Shown: positions 34,187 through 43,681, numbered from the stretch's first letter. The stretch: 64,000 nt of DNA from Candidatus Allofournierella pullicola (GCA_019114225.1 DXFW01000040.1:30474-94473); one strand, 5' to 3'. Numbers and translations: made by a program. The notes: a model not told the origin generated them from the sequence alone.

Positions 34187-35200
34187 ATGCCCACCATCAG
34201 CATTATCACCAGCGTCTACGACGCCAAAGACTACCTGCCTCTCACCGTGAAAAGCATTCTGGCCCAAACCTTCACCGACTTCGAGCTCATCCTGGTGGAG
34301 GACGGCAGCCCCAACGGCTGCGGCGAATTGTGCGACGAACTGGCCAGGACCGACGGGCGTATCCGGGTGGTCCACAAGCCCAACGGCGGCCCCGCCAGCG
34401 CCGCCAATGCGGGCTTGGACGCGGCGACGGGCCGCTACATCAGCTATGTGGATTCGGACGACCTGCTGGAGCCGGATTTTCTGCAAACGCTCTACAACAT
34501 GGTGCAGGAGAGCGGCTGCCCGCTGGCGGCCTGCGGCGCCGAGTGTATCGACGAGGAGGGCAACCGCCTTGGCCGCGGCGTGGCCGTGGCCGACGACCTT
34601 TTGGGCGAGGGCGACGCGCTGGACCAGTTCTACGACGTGCTGCGGGACGGCGGCATGTACTGCATGGTCACCTGGAACAAGCTCTATGACGCGCGGCTTT
34701 TTGAGGGCGTGCGCCACGATGAGACCATGTTCTTTGGCGATGACGCCAACATCATGGACAAAATTTACAACGGCCAGCGTATCGTGGCCACCAACGAGCC
34801 ACTGTATCTCTACCGGGTGCGCACCGGCAACATGACCAGCGCCGCCTTCTCGGTGAAAAAGCTGGACGATTTGCGCCTCTACGGCTCCTGGGTGGACTTC
34901 TTCGCCCAAAAGCCCGACCGGCCGGACCTGTACCGCCGGGCGGTGGCCCGCTACTGGCAGGTGTTCTATCTCTTTTACGTCCATGCCAGGAAGGCCGGTC
35001 CTCTGTCGCCCGAGCTCAAAGCGGGTTTTGCAAAGCACAAAAAGAAGCTGAACGGGCTGCTTTCCGCCATTCTCAAATGCCCCTATGTGCCCGCCGGCGA
35101 AAAGCTGCGGGCGGCGCTGTTCGTTCTGAGCCCTGAAGGCTGTTACCGGCTGGCGGCAGCCCGGGGCGCGCTGCACAAAGAGAAGGAGGCGGGCGAATGA
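34187..35200 (+). CDS. GT2 family glycosyltransferase
   Basis: A 337-residue GT2 enzyme. ISIITSVYDAKDYLPL, VEDGSPNGCG (the first aspartate of VDDGS replaced by Glu), KPNGGPASAANAGLD and YVDSDDLLEPD mark the nucleotide-binding domain. FFGDDANIMDK provides the distal acidic motif. ATG 34187 follows CAGGAGG. Its stop overlaps the next start by 4 bp. Confidence 0.9.
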   Translation: MPTISIITSVYDAKDYLPLTVKSILAQTFTDFELILVEDGSPNGCGELCDELARTDGRIRVVHKPNGGPASAANAGLDAATGRYISYVDSDDLLEPDFLQTLYNMVQESGCPLAACGAECIDEEGNRLGRGVAVADDLLGEGDALDQFYDVLRDGGMYCMVTWNKLYDARLFEGVRHDETMFFGDDANIMDKIYNGQRIVATNEPLYLYRVRTGNMTSAAFSVKKLDDLRLYGSWVDFFAQKPDRPDLYRRAVARYWQVFYLFYVHARKAGPLSPELKAGFAKHKKKLNGLLSAILKCPYVPAGEKLRAALFVLSPEGCYRLAAARGALHKEKEAGE

Positions 35201-37416
35201 GAGAAGCAAAACGCCCGGCTGTGAGCGTCATCGTGCCGGTGTACAAGGTGGAGGACTGCCTGCCCGCCTGTGCCGAGAGCCTGCTGGGCCAGACCTTTGC
35301 CGATTTTGAGCTCATCTTTGTGGACGACGGCAGCCCCGACGGCAGCGGCGCCCTCTGCGACGGCTATGCCGCCCGGGACGCCCGGGTGAAGGTCATCCAC
35401 CAGAAGAACGGCGGTCTTTCCGCCGCCCGCAACTCCGGGCTGAACATTGCCCGGGGCGAGGCCATCGCCTTTGTGGACTCGGACGACGTGGTGGCGGCGG
35501 ATTATCTGGAAAAGCTGCACGCCGCGCTGGAAGAAACCGGGGCGGACATGGCCGTGTGCGCCGTGGAGGACGTGGACGACGCGGGCGCGCCGCTGCGCGA
35601 GCGGGTGTTCACCGCTCCCGAAGAGGCGGGCGTTTTCCCCGGCCGGGATCTGCTGAAGCGCTTCTTCGGCCCCTCTTCCACCTATTACACGGTGGCCTGG
35701 AACAAACTCTACCGCCGCAAGCTGTGGGAAGGCCTGCGCTATCCGGACGGGCGGATCCACGAGGACGACGCGGTGGCTCATCTGCTCTTCTGGCAGGCGG
35801 AAAAAGTGGTCTGCCTTGCGGATGTGCTCTATTTTTACCGGCTGCGTCAGGGCAGTATCTGCCGCACCGGGCTGCGGCCTTCCGCCTTTGACGGAGTGGA
35901 TGCGGCGGCGGCCCGCTGCCGCTTTTTCGCCGCCCATTCCCGCCCCGACCTGGTGGCGCTGGCTCTGCCCGGGGCCTGGCGGCGGTATCTGGCCCTCTGC
36001 GCCCAGTGCGAAGCCGCACCCCTCACCTGGCCGCTGGCCGCCCGCTGGCAGGAGGCCCAGGCACAGATGGCCAGCCTGCTGCCCCATCTGAACGCCTGCC
36101 CCGGCCTTTCCGCCCGGGAAAAGCTGAGCTGCCGCCGCTGGGCAAAGCGGGCGCTGCCCCTGCCCCCCAAAACGGACAAGCCCCGGGTGGCGCTGCTGCT
36201 GCCTCCCGGCCTTCCGGTGCCCGCCGTGAAAGGCGGCGCGGTGGAAACGCTGGCGGAACATCTGGCCCGGCAGAACGGGCTTGAAAAAGGGATGGAGCTG
36301 GCGGTGCTCTGCCAGTGGGACGAGACCGCCGCCGGCGAATCCGCCCGCTTTGCGGACACACTGTTTTATTATCAGACGCCTCCGGTCCAGAGCCTTGGCC
36401 ACCGGCTGAAGGTGCGTTTTTCCGCCCTTTTGGGCAAACCCATCCACTGGAACCGCTGGTACGCGGCGGCCCTGCCCTTTTTGAAGAGGCTGGACGCCGA
36501 CTGGTACCTGGGCGAAGGGGGCGACCTCACCGGCTGGCGGCAGGCCAGCCGGGCGCTGGGCCGCGGCCGCTTTGCCGCCCACCTGCACGGGGAGACGGCG
36601 GGCAGCCCCGTCCTGGACGAAATTTACAGCCGCGCGCTGTGTATCAGCGAGTTTGTGCGAAAGGGATGGCTGGCCGGCAGCGCCGGGTCCGTGCAGCAGA
36701 CGGCACTGCTTCTCAACTGCGCCGACCTCGGCCTCTTCCGCCCCGCCGAAAACGAGCAGGCCGCCGCGGCTGCCGCGGCCCTGCGGACGCGGCTGGGTTT
36801 TGCACCGGACGATTTTGTGGTGCTCTTCTGCGGGCGCACCAGCCCGGAAAAGGGGGTGCACCAGCTGCTGGCCGCGATGGCGAACATCCCCGACGGGCAG
36901 GTCAAACTGCTGGTGGTGGGCAGCCCCTTCTTTGCGGCAGAATCCAGTTCGGAATACGCCGACGGACTGAAGGCGCAGGCCGCGGCCCTGGGCGAACGGG
37001 TGAAGTTCACCGGTTTTGTCCACAACCAGCTTCTGCCCGCTTACTACCGCCTGGCAAACGCCGCCTGCTTCCCCGCCCTGTGGCAGGAGCCGGCGGGGAT
37101 CACCGCCATCGAAGCCATGGCCTGCGGCTGCCCGGTCATCGCCACCGACTCCGGAGGCATGCCGGAGTATCTGGCCGGCAGCGGCGCGGTCATCCTGCCC
37201 CGCAGCGAAGTGTACGAGGACGGACGCCTCCTCCCGGTGGAGGGTGTTCCTCCCTTGGAAAAGACCATCGCTGAAGCCATTCTGGCCCTGAAGGCCGACC
37301 CTGCCCGGACCGCCGCCATGTCCGCGGCGGGCCCCGCCGCCGCAGCCCGCTGCTCTCCGCAGGCTTACTACCGCACCCTGCTGACGACGCTGGAAGGGTG
37401 GAGAGCACAGAAATGA
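35197..37416 (+). CDS. Bifunctional GT2-GT4 glycosyltransferase fusion
   Basis: A 739-residue protein with two complete transferase modules. Residues 1 to about 290 are GT2: VSVIVPVYKVEDCLPAC, VDDGSPDGSG, KNGGLSAARNSGL, FVDSDDVVAAD, and the distal acids in IHEDDAVAH. A linker rich in Ala and Arg ends near residue 320. Residues about 327-739 are a GT-B module with VALLLPPGLPVPAVKGGAVETL at its N-terminus and the GT4 signature PALWQEPAGITAIEAMACG and VIATDSGGMPEYL at the donor site. One polypeptide would therefore add two successive sugars, or one of the domains may act as a chain-length or specificity module. The ATG overlaps the previous stop. Confidence 0.9.
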   Translation: MREAKRPAVSVIVPVYKVEDCLPACAESLLGQTFADFELIFVDDGSPDGSGALCDGYAARDARVKVIHQKNGGLSAARNSGLNIARGEAIAFVDSDDVVAADYLEKLHAALEETGADMAVCAVEDVDDAGAPLRERVFTAPEEAGVFPGRDLLKRFFGPSSTYYTVAWNKLYRRKLWEGLRYPDGRIHEDDAVAHLLFWQAEKVVCLADVLYFYRLRQGSICRTGLRPSAFDGVDAAAARCRFFAAHSRPDLVALALPGAWRRYLALCAQCEAAPLTWPLAARWQEAQAQMASLLPHLNACPGLSAREKLSCRRWAKRALPLPPKTDKPRVALLLPPGLPVPAVKGGAVETLAEHLARQNGLEKGMELAVLCQWDETAAGESARFADTLFYYQTPPVQSLGHRLKVRFSALLGKPIHWNRWYAAALPFLKRLDADWYLGEGGDLTGWRQASRALGRGRFAAHLHGETAGSPVLDEIYSRALCISEFVRKGWLAGSAGSVQQTALLLNCADLGLFRPAENEQAAAAAAALRTRLGFAPDDFVVLFCGRTSPEKGVHQLLAAMANIPDGQVKLLVVGSPFFAAESSSEYADGLKAQAAALGERVKFTGFVHNQLLPAYYRLANAACFPALWQEPAGITAIEAMACGCPVIATDSGGMPEYLAGSGAVILPRSEVYEDGRLLPVEGVPPLEKTIAEAILALKADPARTAAMSAAGPAAAARCSPQAYYRTLLTTLEGWRAQK

Positions 37417-37439
37417 AACCATCTGAGGAGTGTGTCGAT

Positions 37440-38492
37440 ATGACCCCGCAGGTCAGCGTTATCGTGCCTGTATACAACTGTAAAGAGCTTCTTCCCGCCT
37501 GCCTGGAAAGCATTGCCGGGCAGACATTCACCAACTGGGAATGTATCCTGGCGGACGATGGCTCCACAGACGGCTCCGCCGCTCTGTGTGATGAGTATGC
37601 CGCCAGGGACAGCCGGTTCAAGGTCATCCACAAGCCAAATGGCGGCGTGTGCAGCGCCCGCAACGCGGGAGCCGCAGCAGCAGCCGCCGAGTACATTATC
37701 TATTGTGACCAGGATGACCAGTTCGCTCCCCGGCTTCTGGAGCTGGCGCTGGCTGAACAGGAACGTTATCCCGAAGATCTGATCGTCTGGCCTTACACCC
37801 GGGAAACGGGCATTTTTGCCCAGCAGCCTTCCGTGCCGGACAGCACTGTGTTTGACCAGCACCATCTTCTGGAATACTTGGCGTCTGACATGATGCTCTA
37901 TGTCTGGAACAAGCTGCTGCCCCGCCGTGTGCTTGCGGCGATGGACCGGCTTTTTGATGAATCCCTCATCGGCGGCGGTGAAGACTATGACCTGATCTTC
38001 CGTTTGCTCCCGGTCTTTTTCAAACTGCACCCCTCTGGCACCATCCGCCAGATCAATGCGCCTTTGTATTACTGGAATCCGGGCAATGAAAAAAGCGTTT
38101 CCAAATGGGCCAGCAACACCGTGAACTATTCGGTGCGTCAGCTTGCCTTTTTCCGGCAGATCCGGCAGGCGTTTCCCACTTTCTATGAACATGACGAGGC
38201 GCAGATCGCTCACTGTTTCAACCGTCTCATCCGGCCTATGGTATATGGTTTTTCGCTGGCGCGCCAGAACGGTGAATCTCTGGACGCTTTCTGGAACAGT
38301 TCTGAACTGGCCGAGATCCTGGGCTGGCTGAAAGAACATCGCTGGTATCTGGGGCTGTATGCGCCGCTGCGGCTGCACAGCGCGGCTCTGGGCCGTCGAA
38401 TGCTTTATTGGATGGACAACAAGCCCCGCCTGTACGGCCTTTGCTATGGTATTTTCTATCATCTTCTGGCCCATGGCTGGAACTATCTTTGA
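37440..38492 (+). CDS. GT2 family glycosyltransferase
   Basis: A GT2 enzyme of 350 residues from ATG 37440. VSVIVPVYNCKELLPAC, ADDGSTDGSA, KPNGGVCSARNAG and YCDQDDQFAP mark the domain. GAP-free coupling is possible from ATG 37413, which overlaps the preceding stop (ATGA). GAGGAG at 37425-37430 favours 37440 and gives the same short N-terminus as the neighbouring enzymes. Codon use and GC content are visibly lower here than in the preceding array, so this gene and the next may have a separate origin. Confidence 0.88.
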   Translation: MTPQVSVIVPVYNCKELLPACLESIAGQTFTNWECILADDGSTDGSAALCDEYAARDSRFKVIHKPNGGVCSARNAGAAAAAAEYIIYCDQDDQFAPRLLELALAEQERYPEDLIVWPYTRETGIFAQQPSVPDSTVFDQHHLLEYLASDMMLYVWNKLLPRRVLAAMDRLFDESLIGGGEDYDLIFRLLPVFFKLHPSGTIRQINAPLYYWNPGNEKSVSKWASNTVNYSVRQLAFFRQIRQAFPTFYEHDEAQIAHCFNRLIRPMVYGFSLARQNGESLDAFWNSSELAEILGWLKEHRWYLGLYAPLRLHSAALGRRMLYWMDNKPRLYGLCYGIFYHLLAHGWNYL

Positions 38493-38534
38493 GCCCGCAC
38501 GGCAGACCGGAACTCTTGGAGGGAGGCTTCATTC

Positions 38535-39593
38535 ATGGCCGAACGGCCGTATTTTACCATCGTGACCCCGGTTTACAAAGGCCGGGATTTTCTTGCAGGC
38601 TGCGTGAACAGCGTGCGAGAGCAGGGATTCGACGACTATGAACACCTGCTCATCGACGACGGCAGCCCGGACGACAGCGGCGCCCTTTGCGACAGCCTTG
38701 CCGCCGCCGACGGACACATCCGGGTCATCCACCAGCAGAATGCAGGCGTCACCGGAGCGCGCAACACCGGGATCCGCACCGCAAAAGGGCTCTATCTGCT
38801 CTTTCTCGATCAGGATGACCGCTTCGGCCCCTGCGCGCTGCAGGCAATCCACAATGTCTTGACAGACTGCGGGCACGATTTGGTCAGCTGGCGTCACCAC
38901 GGACAATGGGCAGAGATGTGCACCGATGCCGCACAGGCGATCCCGACGCGCTACGCACAGCCGGACTTCGGCAAGCTCTACAACACAGGCACGGTCCACT
39001 ATGTCTGGACAAAAGCTTTTCCGGTGGATTTTCTGCGTGAAAAGGACCTGCGCTTTGACGAGACCATTCAGGATGGCACCGACGACCTGCCCTTTGTGCT
39101 TGCTTTCTGGCGGGCCTGGTTTGACAGCTATCCTTCCGCCGGGATCCTGTATATCTCTCAATTTTTGTACTATTACGAGATTGGCAACGACGCCAGCGTG
39201 AGCAACAAGCCGCAGCCGTTTCTTCCCAGCCACCTGACCATGTTCAGCGACCTGCTGTGCGATCTTGAGTCGCGTTACCATGTGCCGCCCGGGGAAATGG
39301 CGCTGGCCCGGTATCAAACCCTGCACACTCTGGCCTACAGCGTTTATTCCACTCCGCCCAAGGACCGCCGCGCCCTTCGCAAAGAGCTTTTTTGCGACCC
39401 GCGCTTCACTGCCATCCTGGATCGGGTGGCCCAGAACCGGGTTTATTCTCCCTTCTATCTTCCCTTCCGGTTCAGAAGTCAATGGCTGATCCGGCTGATT
39501 TTCCGCTCATATGAGGGCAGACGGTGGCTGTTCTGGAAAGCCTATCGGCTGGGGCTTTTCCTGCTTGGCTCCGGCTGGAGGGAATGTTTCTGA
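38535..39593 (+). CDS. GT2 family glycosyltransferase
   Basis: A 352-residue GT2 enzyme closest to the preceding gene. YFTIVTPVYKGRDFLAGC, IDDGSPDDSG, HQQNAGVTGARNTGI and FLDQDDRFGP (shared DQDD variant) define it. The paired DQDD rather than DSDD/DADD suggests that these two form their own subgroup. It is the last gene of the transferase array. A roughly 95-bp gap with an extended -10 promoter follows before the ABC exporter genes. Confidence 0.88.
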   Translation: MAERPYFTIVTPVYKGRDFLAGCVNSVREQGFDDYEHLLIDDGSPDDSGALCDSLAAADGHIRVIHQQNAGVTGARNTGIRTAKGLYLLFLDQDDRFGPCALQAIHNVLTDCGHDLVSWRHHGQWAEMCTDAAQAIPTRYAQPDFGKLYNTGTVHYVWTKAFPVDFLREKDLRFDETIQDGTDDLPFVLAFWRAWFDSYPSAGILYISQFLYYYEIGNDASVSNKPQPFLPSHLTMFSDLLCDLESRYHVPPGEMALARYQTLHTLAYSVYSTPPKDRRALRKELFCDPRFTAILDRVAQNRVYSPFYLPFRFRSQWLIRLIFRSYEGRRWLFWKAYRLGLFLLGSGWRECF

Positions 39594-39631
39594 CATTTTT
39601 TCGTCCGGCCATATCTCCCGAGCCGGTTTCA

Positions 39632-39640
39632 TGGTATAAT
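39632..39640 (+). promoter_or_regulatory. Extended -10 promoter before the ABC exporter genes
   Basis: TGGTATAAT is a consensus extended -10 (TGnTATAAT). The -35 region is poor. A leader hairpin GTGCAGG / CCTGCAC follows at 39657-39675, directly before the AAAGGAG ribosome-binding site of the permease gene, so it may affect translation. Confidence 0.55.
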
Positions 39641-39688
39641 GAGATGTTATTATGCAGTGCAGGTGGTGCCTGCACAAAGGAGTAGTTT

Positions 39689-40561
39689 ATGGAAAACATG
39701 CCTCAAGAGCAATGGAGCACCGTCATCCGGCCCCGTTCCGGCTGGTTTGACATCGATCTGAAGGAATTGTGGCAATACCGCGATCTGGTGACCATGTTCG
39801 TCAAGCGCAGCTTCACAACGCTGTATAAGCAGACGGTGCTGGGCCCCGCCTGGATCCTCATCAACCCCCTCATCACCACCGTCATCTTCACGGTGGTGTT
39901 CGGCGGGATCGCAGGTCTTGCCGAAGAAGGCGTGCCCAGCTTTTTGTTTTACATGGCGGGCAATGCCGTCTGGTCTTTCTTCTCGTCCTGTATCACCGGC
40001 ACTGCCAACACCTTTGTGTCCAACGCGGGCCTGTTTGGCAAGGTGTACTTTCCCCGGCTCACCATGCCCATCTCCCAGGTGCTCATCGCTCTGGTGAATC
40101 TGGGCATCCAGATGTTGATGTTCTTCATCTTCTGGGTCTGGTTCTATTTCTTCGGGCAGGAGTACGGCACGGTCTCCATGAACATTTGGGTCCTGGCATT
40201 GCCGGCAGTTCTTCTGCTGGTCATGGTGCTGGGCCTGGGCGTGGGTATCATCGTCTCCAGCCTCACCACCAAGTACCGTGACCTGGCCATCGTGGTGGGG
40301 TTTGGCGTGCAGCTTTGGATGTATGCCACGCCGGTGGTCTACTCCATGAGCGAGATCGCGGCAAACAGCCCCCGCCTGCTGACCCTCATGCGGCTGAACC
40401 CCATGACCGAGCCTGTGCTTGTGTTCCGCTATGCCCTTCTGGGCTGCGGCGAGATCAGCCCCCTCTGGCTTTTGTACAGCGCCGTTTTCAGCCTGGTGAT
40501 GCTGGCTGTGGGCGTGGTGCTCTTCAGCCGGGTGGAAAAGACCTTTATGGACACGGTGTAA
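39689..40561 (+). CDS. ABC transporter permease for polysaccharide export (Wzm/TagG-like)
   Basis: A 290-residue ABC-2 type permease. The N-terminal cytoplasmic amphipathic helix LKELWQYRDLVTMFVKRSF and the TVLGPAWILINPLITTVIFTVVFG segment are diagnostic of the Wzm/TagG/RfbA exporters, followed by six membrane helices. ATG 39689 follows AAAGGAG. It is encoded just before the cognate ATPase. It moves a lipid-linked polymer across the membrane, so the locus belongs to the ABC-dependent, not the Wzx/Wzy, class. Confidence 0.93.
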   Translation: MENMPQEQWSTVIRPRSGWFDIDLKELWQYRDLVTMFVKRSFTTLYKQTVLGPAWILINPLITTVIFTVVFGGIAGLAEEGVPSFLFYMAGNAVWSFFSSCITGTANTFVSNAGLFGKVYFPRLTMPISQVLIALVNLGIQMLMFFIFWVWFYFFGQEYGTVSMNIWVLALPAVLLLVMVLGLGVGIIVSSLTTKYRDLAIVVGFGVQLWMYATPVVYSMSEIAANSPRLLTLMRLNPMTEPVLVFRYALLGCGEISPLWLLYSAVFSLVMLAVGVVLFSRVEKTFMDTV

Positions 40562-40579
40562 CGCGGGAGGTAGAGAACG

Positions 40580-41881
40580 ATGACAATGCAGACACAACCG
40601 GCCCGCGAGCCGGTGATCCAGATCACCGGCCTGAAAAAGCAGTACCGCCTGGGCCAGATCGGCGGCGGCACCCTCACCGCCGACCTGCAAAGCTGGTGGG
40701 CACGGGTGCGGGGCAAGGAAGATCCCAACCTGCCCATCGGCACCGACACCCGCCTCTTCGGCCAGACCTTCATGGCGCTCAACGGCATTGACCTGACGGT
40801 TTACAAGGGCGAGGCGCTGGGGATCATCGGCCGCAACGGCGCGGGCAAATCCACCCTTTTGAAGATCCTCAGCCGCATTACCGCCCCTTCGGCAGGCGAG
40901 ATCAAGTTCAACGGCCGTATCTCCAGCATGCTGGAGGTGGGCACCGGCTTCAACGGCGAGATGACCGGCCGGGAGAACATTTATATGAACGGCTCCATTC
41001 TGGGCATGACCAAAGCCGAGGTGGACGCAAAGCTGGATCAGATCATCGAGTTTTCCGAGTGCGGCGAGTTCATCGACACACCGGTGAAGCGCTACTCCAG
41101 CGGCATGTTCGTAAAGCTGGCCTTCGCCGTGGCCGCCCATCTCGATTCCGAGATCATGGTGATGGACGAGGTTCTGGCGGTGGGCGACATGAAGTTCCAG
41201 CAGAAGTGCCTGGGCAAAATGAGCGACGTGGCCGGCCAGGAAGGCCGCACCGTGCTCTATGTCAGCCACAACATGAGCACCATCCGCCAACTGTGCACCC
41301 GCTGCATCGTGCTGGACAAAGGGCGGGTCATCTTCGACGGCAACGTGGAGGACGCCATTGCCATCTACATGGAGACCACCGATGTAAACGTGGTCCATTA
41401 TGACCTGGAAAGCATAGGCCGCATGACCTCCAGCGCCGGCAAGCGCCTGCGGGTGCTGAGCCTGGACTTTGAGGGCAAGGAGAGCAGTGTTTTTGCCGCC
41501 GGAGAGCCGCTGACCGTGCGCATTCGCTGGCGGGCAGGCCAGACCTTCGACTCGGTGAACATGAAGCTGAACATCCACTACCGGGATTCCAGCCCCGTGG
41601 GTATCACCCATCCTGTGAGCCTGGGCGCCGCCGAGGCCGGCAAGGTGTACACCACCACCTTCACCTTCGACACCTCCATCCTCAGCGAGGGACAGTACTT
41701 CTTCTATCTTGACGTGTTTGAACGGGAACTGGCGGGCGCCATCTGTCTGGACAAGCCCAACCAGGAATTTGCTTTTGAGATCACCAACACCGACCGCACC
41801 CTGCCCGAGTGGTCTGCCGGGTGGGGCCACATCCACTTTGCGCCCGTGCAGGTGATCGAAACCGAGGAATCGAACGGATGA
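40580..41881 (+). CDS. ABC transporter ATP-binding protein with Wzt C-terminal domain (Wzt/TagH-like)
   Basis: A 433-residue ATPase partner of the permease. An N-terminal extension of about 60 residues is followed by Walker A IIGRNGAGKSTLLKILS, the RYSSGMFVKLAFA signature and Walker B IMVMDEVLAVGD. Residues about 290-425 form a beta-rich domain like Wzt_C, which binds the modified non-reducing end of the polymer in Wzm/Wzt systems and couples termination to export. The presence of Wzt_C hints that the exported chain carries a terminal cap. The stop overlaps the next start. Confidence 0.93.
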   Translation: MTMQTQPAREPVIQITGLKKQYRLGQIGGGTLTADLQSWWARVRGKEDPNLPIGTDTRLFGQTFMALNGIDLTVYKGEALGIIGRNGAGKSTLLKILSRITAPSAGEIKFNGRISSMLEVGTGFNGEMTGRENIYMNGSILGMTKAEVDAKLDQIIEFSECGEFIDTPVKRYSSGMFVKLAFAVAAHLDSEIMVMDEVLAVGDMKFQQKCLGKMSDVAGQEGRTVLYVSHNMSTIRQLCTRCIVLDKGRVIFDGNVEDAIAIYMETTDVNVVHYDLESIGRMTSSAGKRLRVLSLDFEGKESSVFAAGEPLTVRIRWRAGQTFDSVNMKLNIHYRDSSPVGITHPVSLGAAEAGKVYTTTFTFDTSILSEGQYFFYLDVFERELAGAICLDKPNQEFAFEITNTDRTLPEWSAGWGHIHFAPVQVIETEESNG

Positions 41882-42879
41882 AACCGGATCTTTACATCTG
41901 CCACACCCCCTATCAGGTGCTGGTGACTCTGTGCCGGGCCTTTGATTCTCCCTGTCCGCCGCAGCTCATCCTCAGCACCACCATCCCCGACGCCGATTCT
42001 TTGGCTGCACGCCTCAGCGCCACCGGCCTTGTGGGGCAGGTGCGCATTTTTGACGAAAATGCCTGTGGATCCTCCCTGTTGACCGGGTTCTGGCCCACCC
42101 TCCTTTTTCAGCACATCCGGGGGCGCCGGAACGTGGAAAAGTATTACGGGTTCCGCCTTTGCGGCGCTGATTATGCCAACGTATACATCTTCAATGACTG
42201 GAGTGTTCTCGGGCGCTATCTTCAGGACAGGCACATTCCCTACATCCTTTGCGAAGATACCTTTGCCAGCACCTGCTGCCCTGACCAGCACCTCATCGAA
42301 GCCCAGCGCCGCCTGCCTTTGTTCCGTCTGCGTCAGGCTGCCGGATACGGATACCTGTATTGGGGCGACTGGAAGGGAGTGCGGGCCATTGAATCCGAAG
42401 ATCTTGGCAGAGCCGTGGCCCCATTTCCCCATTTGCTGGTGGAGCGCTCCCAGCGGGCGATGTTTCATCGCCTCACCGCAGACCGCAAACGCGTGCTGTG
42501 CAACGTATTTTTGACCCACCCCCTGCCGGAGGAGAGCCCCGAAGGAGCCGTTCTGTTTTTGACCCGCGACTTCGTGTGCGAGCACCTGATGGACGCGGAC
42601 ACCCAGGCCCGGATGTACAAGGCGGTGGCGGAAAAGTATTGTTCCGGCGGGCCGCTGTTCATCAAGGCCCATCCCCGGGACGCCACCGACTACGCCGCCC
42701 TGTTCCCCGGCGCGGTGGTTCTGGACCGCTCTATGCCCAGCGAAGTGCTCAATTTTGCGCTTCCCTTCCGCTTTGCGCGGGCGGTGACGGTGGAATCCAC
42801 CGTTTTAAAAGCCTTTGAAGCTGCCGACGAAAAAGTTGCCCTCACTCTGGACGAGGCTCTGGCCTTGGCCGGGGCCTGA
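41878..42879 (+). CDS. GT52-like (sialyltransferase-superfamily) CMP-sugar transferase
   Basis: A 333-residue GT-B like protein that begins with YICHTPYQVL, as in GT52 lipooligosaccharide sialyltransferases. It has the three signatures of bacterial sialyltransferase-type enzymes: an acidic pair E126-D127 in ILCEDTFAS (canonical (D/E)(D/E)G, with G replaced by T), the HP motif H265-P266 in FIKAHPRDATDY, and a late S/T motif S307-T308 in VESTVLKAF. HP and S/T bind the CMP moiety in this superfamily. It overlaps the Wzt gene and precedes the KdsB-like gene, so a CMP-ulosonate donor made by the neighbours is likely. The assignment is remote homology. Confidence 0.7.
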   Translation: MKPDLYICHTPYQVLVTLCRAFDSPCPPQLILSTTIPDADSLAARLSATGLVGQVRIFDENACGSSLLTGFWPTLLFQHIRGRRNVEKYYGFRLCGADYANVYIFNDWSVLGRYLQDRHIPYILCEDTFASTCCPDQHLIEAQRRLPLFRLRQAAGYGYLYWGDWKGVRAIESEDLGRAVAPFPHLLVERSQRAMFHRLTADRKRVLCNVFLTHPLPEESPEGAVLFLTRDFVCEHLMDADTQARMYKAVAEKYCSGGPLFIKAHPRDATDYAALFPGAVVLDRSMPSEVLNFALPFRFARAVTVESTVLKAFEAADEKVALTLDEALALAGA

Positions 42880-42946
42880 CGGTTTTTATGAAATAACAAC
42901 GGTCCCCGATTCGTTTTGATACCGGGGCGGAAAAGAGGTTTGTGCC

Positions 42947-43681
42947 ATGAAGATTCTCGGCGTTATTCCCGCCCGCTACGCCTCCAGCCGGCTGCCGGGC
43001 AAGCCTTTGGCAGACATTTTGGGCAAGCCGATGGTATGGTGGGTGTACCAGGCGGCGAAGCAGAGCCCTCTGCTGGACGATCTGGTGGTAGCCACCGACG
43101 ATGAGCGTATCCTTGCGGTGTGCAAAGAGCACGGCATGAACGCGGTGATGACCCGCGCCGACCATGACACCCCCACCGCCCGTATCCAGGAGGTCAGCTG
43201 CCTCATCGAGGCCGACCTCTACCTGCAGATCATGGGCGACGAGCCCCTGATCGACCCCCGGGCCTTTGAGCTCATCCTGCCGAAGATCTTGCCCGCCGAC
43301 CCGTACTATGTGGCGGGCGTGACCAACCGCATGGAGCACCCGGCGGACGTGATCGACTTCTCCAACCAAAAGGTGGTCTGCAACGCCCGGCGGGAGATCC
43401 TGCTCATCAGCCGCAGCCCCATCCCCTACCCCAAGGGAACGGCGGATTTTGAATACGAAAAGATCACCGGGATCCAGCTGTTCAGCAAAAAGGCGCTGGA
43501 TTTTTATGCCGCCACTCCGAAAAGCGCCCTGGAAAAGGCCGAGGAAAACGACCTCATGCGCTTCATCGAGAACGGCCACACCGTGCACGCGGTGCTTTCG
43601 CCTTACAAGACTGTTTCTGTGGACACGCCGAAAGACGTGGACATCGTGTGTGAGATCCTGAAAGAGCGCCGGTCCCGGTGA
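42947..43681 (+). CDS. KdsB-like cytidylyltransferase (3-deoxy-manno-octulosonate type)
   Basis: A 244-residue nucleotidyltransferase activating a ulosonic acid with CTP. The N-terminal IPARYASSRLPGKPLADI is the KdsB/NeuA signature, and DLYLQIMGDEPLIDP the KdsB-type motif with acidic metal ligands. The C-terminal SVDTPKDVDIV is also family-typical. In Gram-negatives KdsB makes CMP-Kdo for lipid A. Gram-positive cells lack LPS, so the product here would feed the surface polymer. ATG 42947 follows AAAGAGG. The substrate could be Kdo or another 8-9 carbon acid. Confidence 0.85.
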   Translation: MKILGVIPARYASSRLPGKPLADILGKPMVWWVYQAAKQSPLLDDLVVATDDERILAVCKEHGMNAVMTRADHDTPTARIQEVSCLIEADLYLQIMGDEPLIDPRAFELILPKILPADPYYVAGVTNRMEHPADVIDFSNQKVVCNARREILLISRSPIPYPKGTADFEYEKITGIQLFSKKALDFYAATPKSALEKAEENDLMRFIENGHTVHAVLSPYKTVSVDTPKDVDIVCEILKERRSR

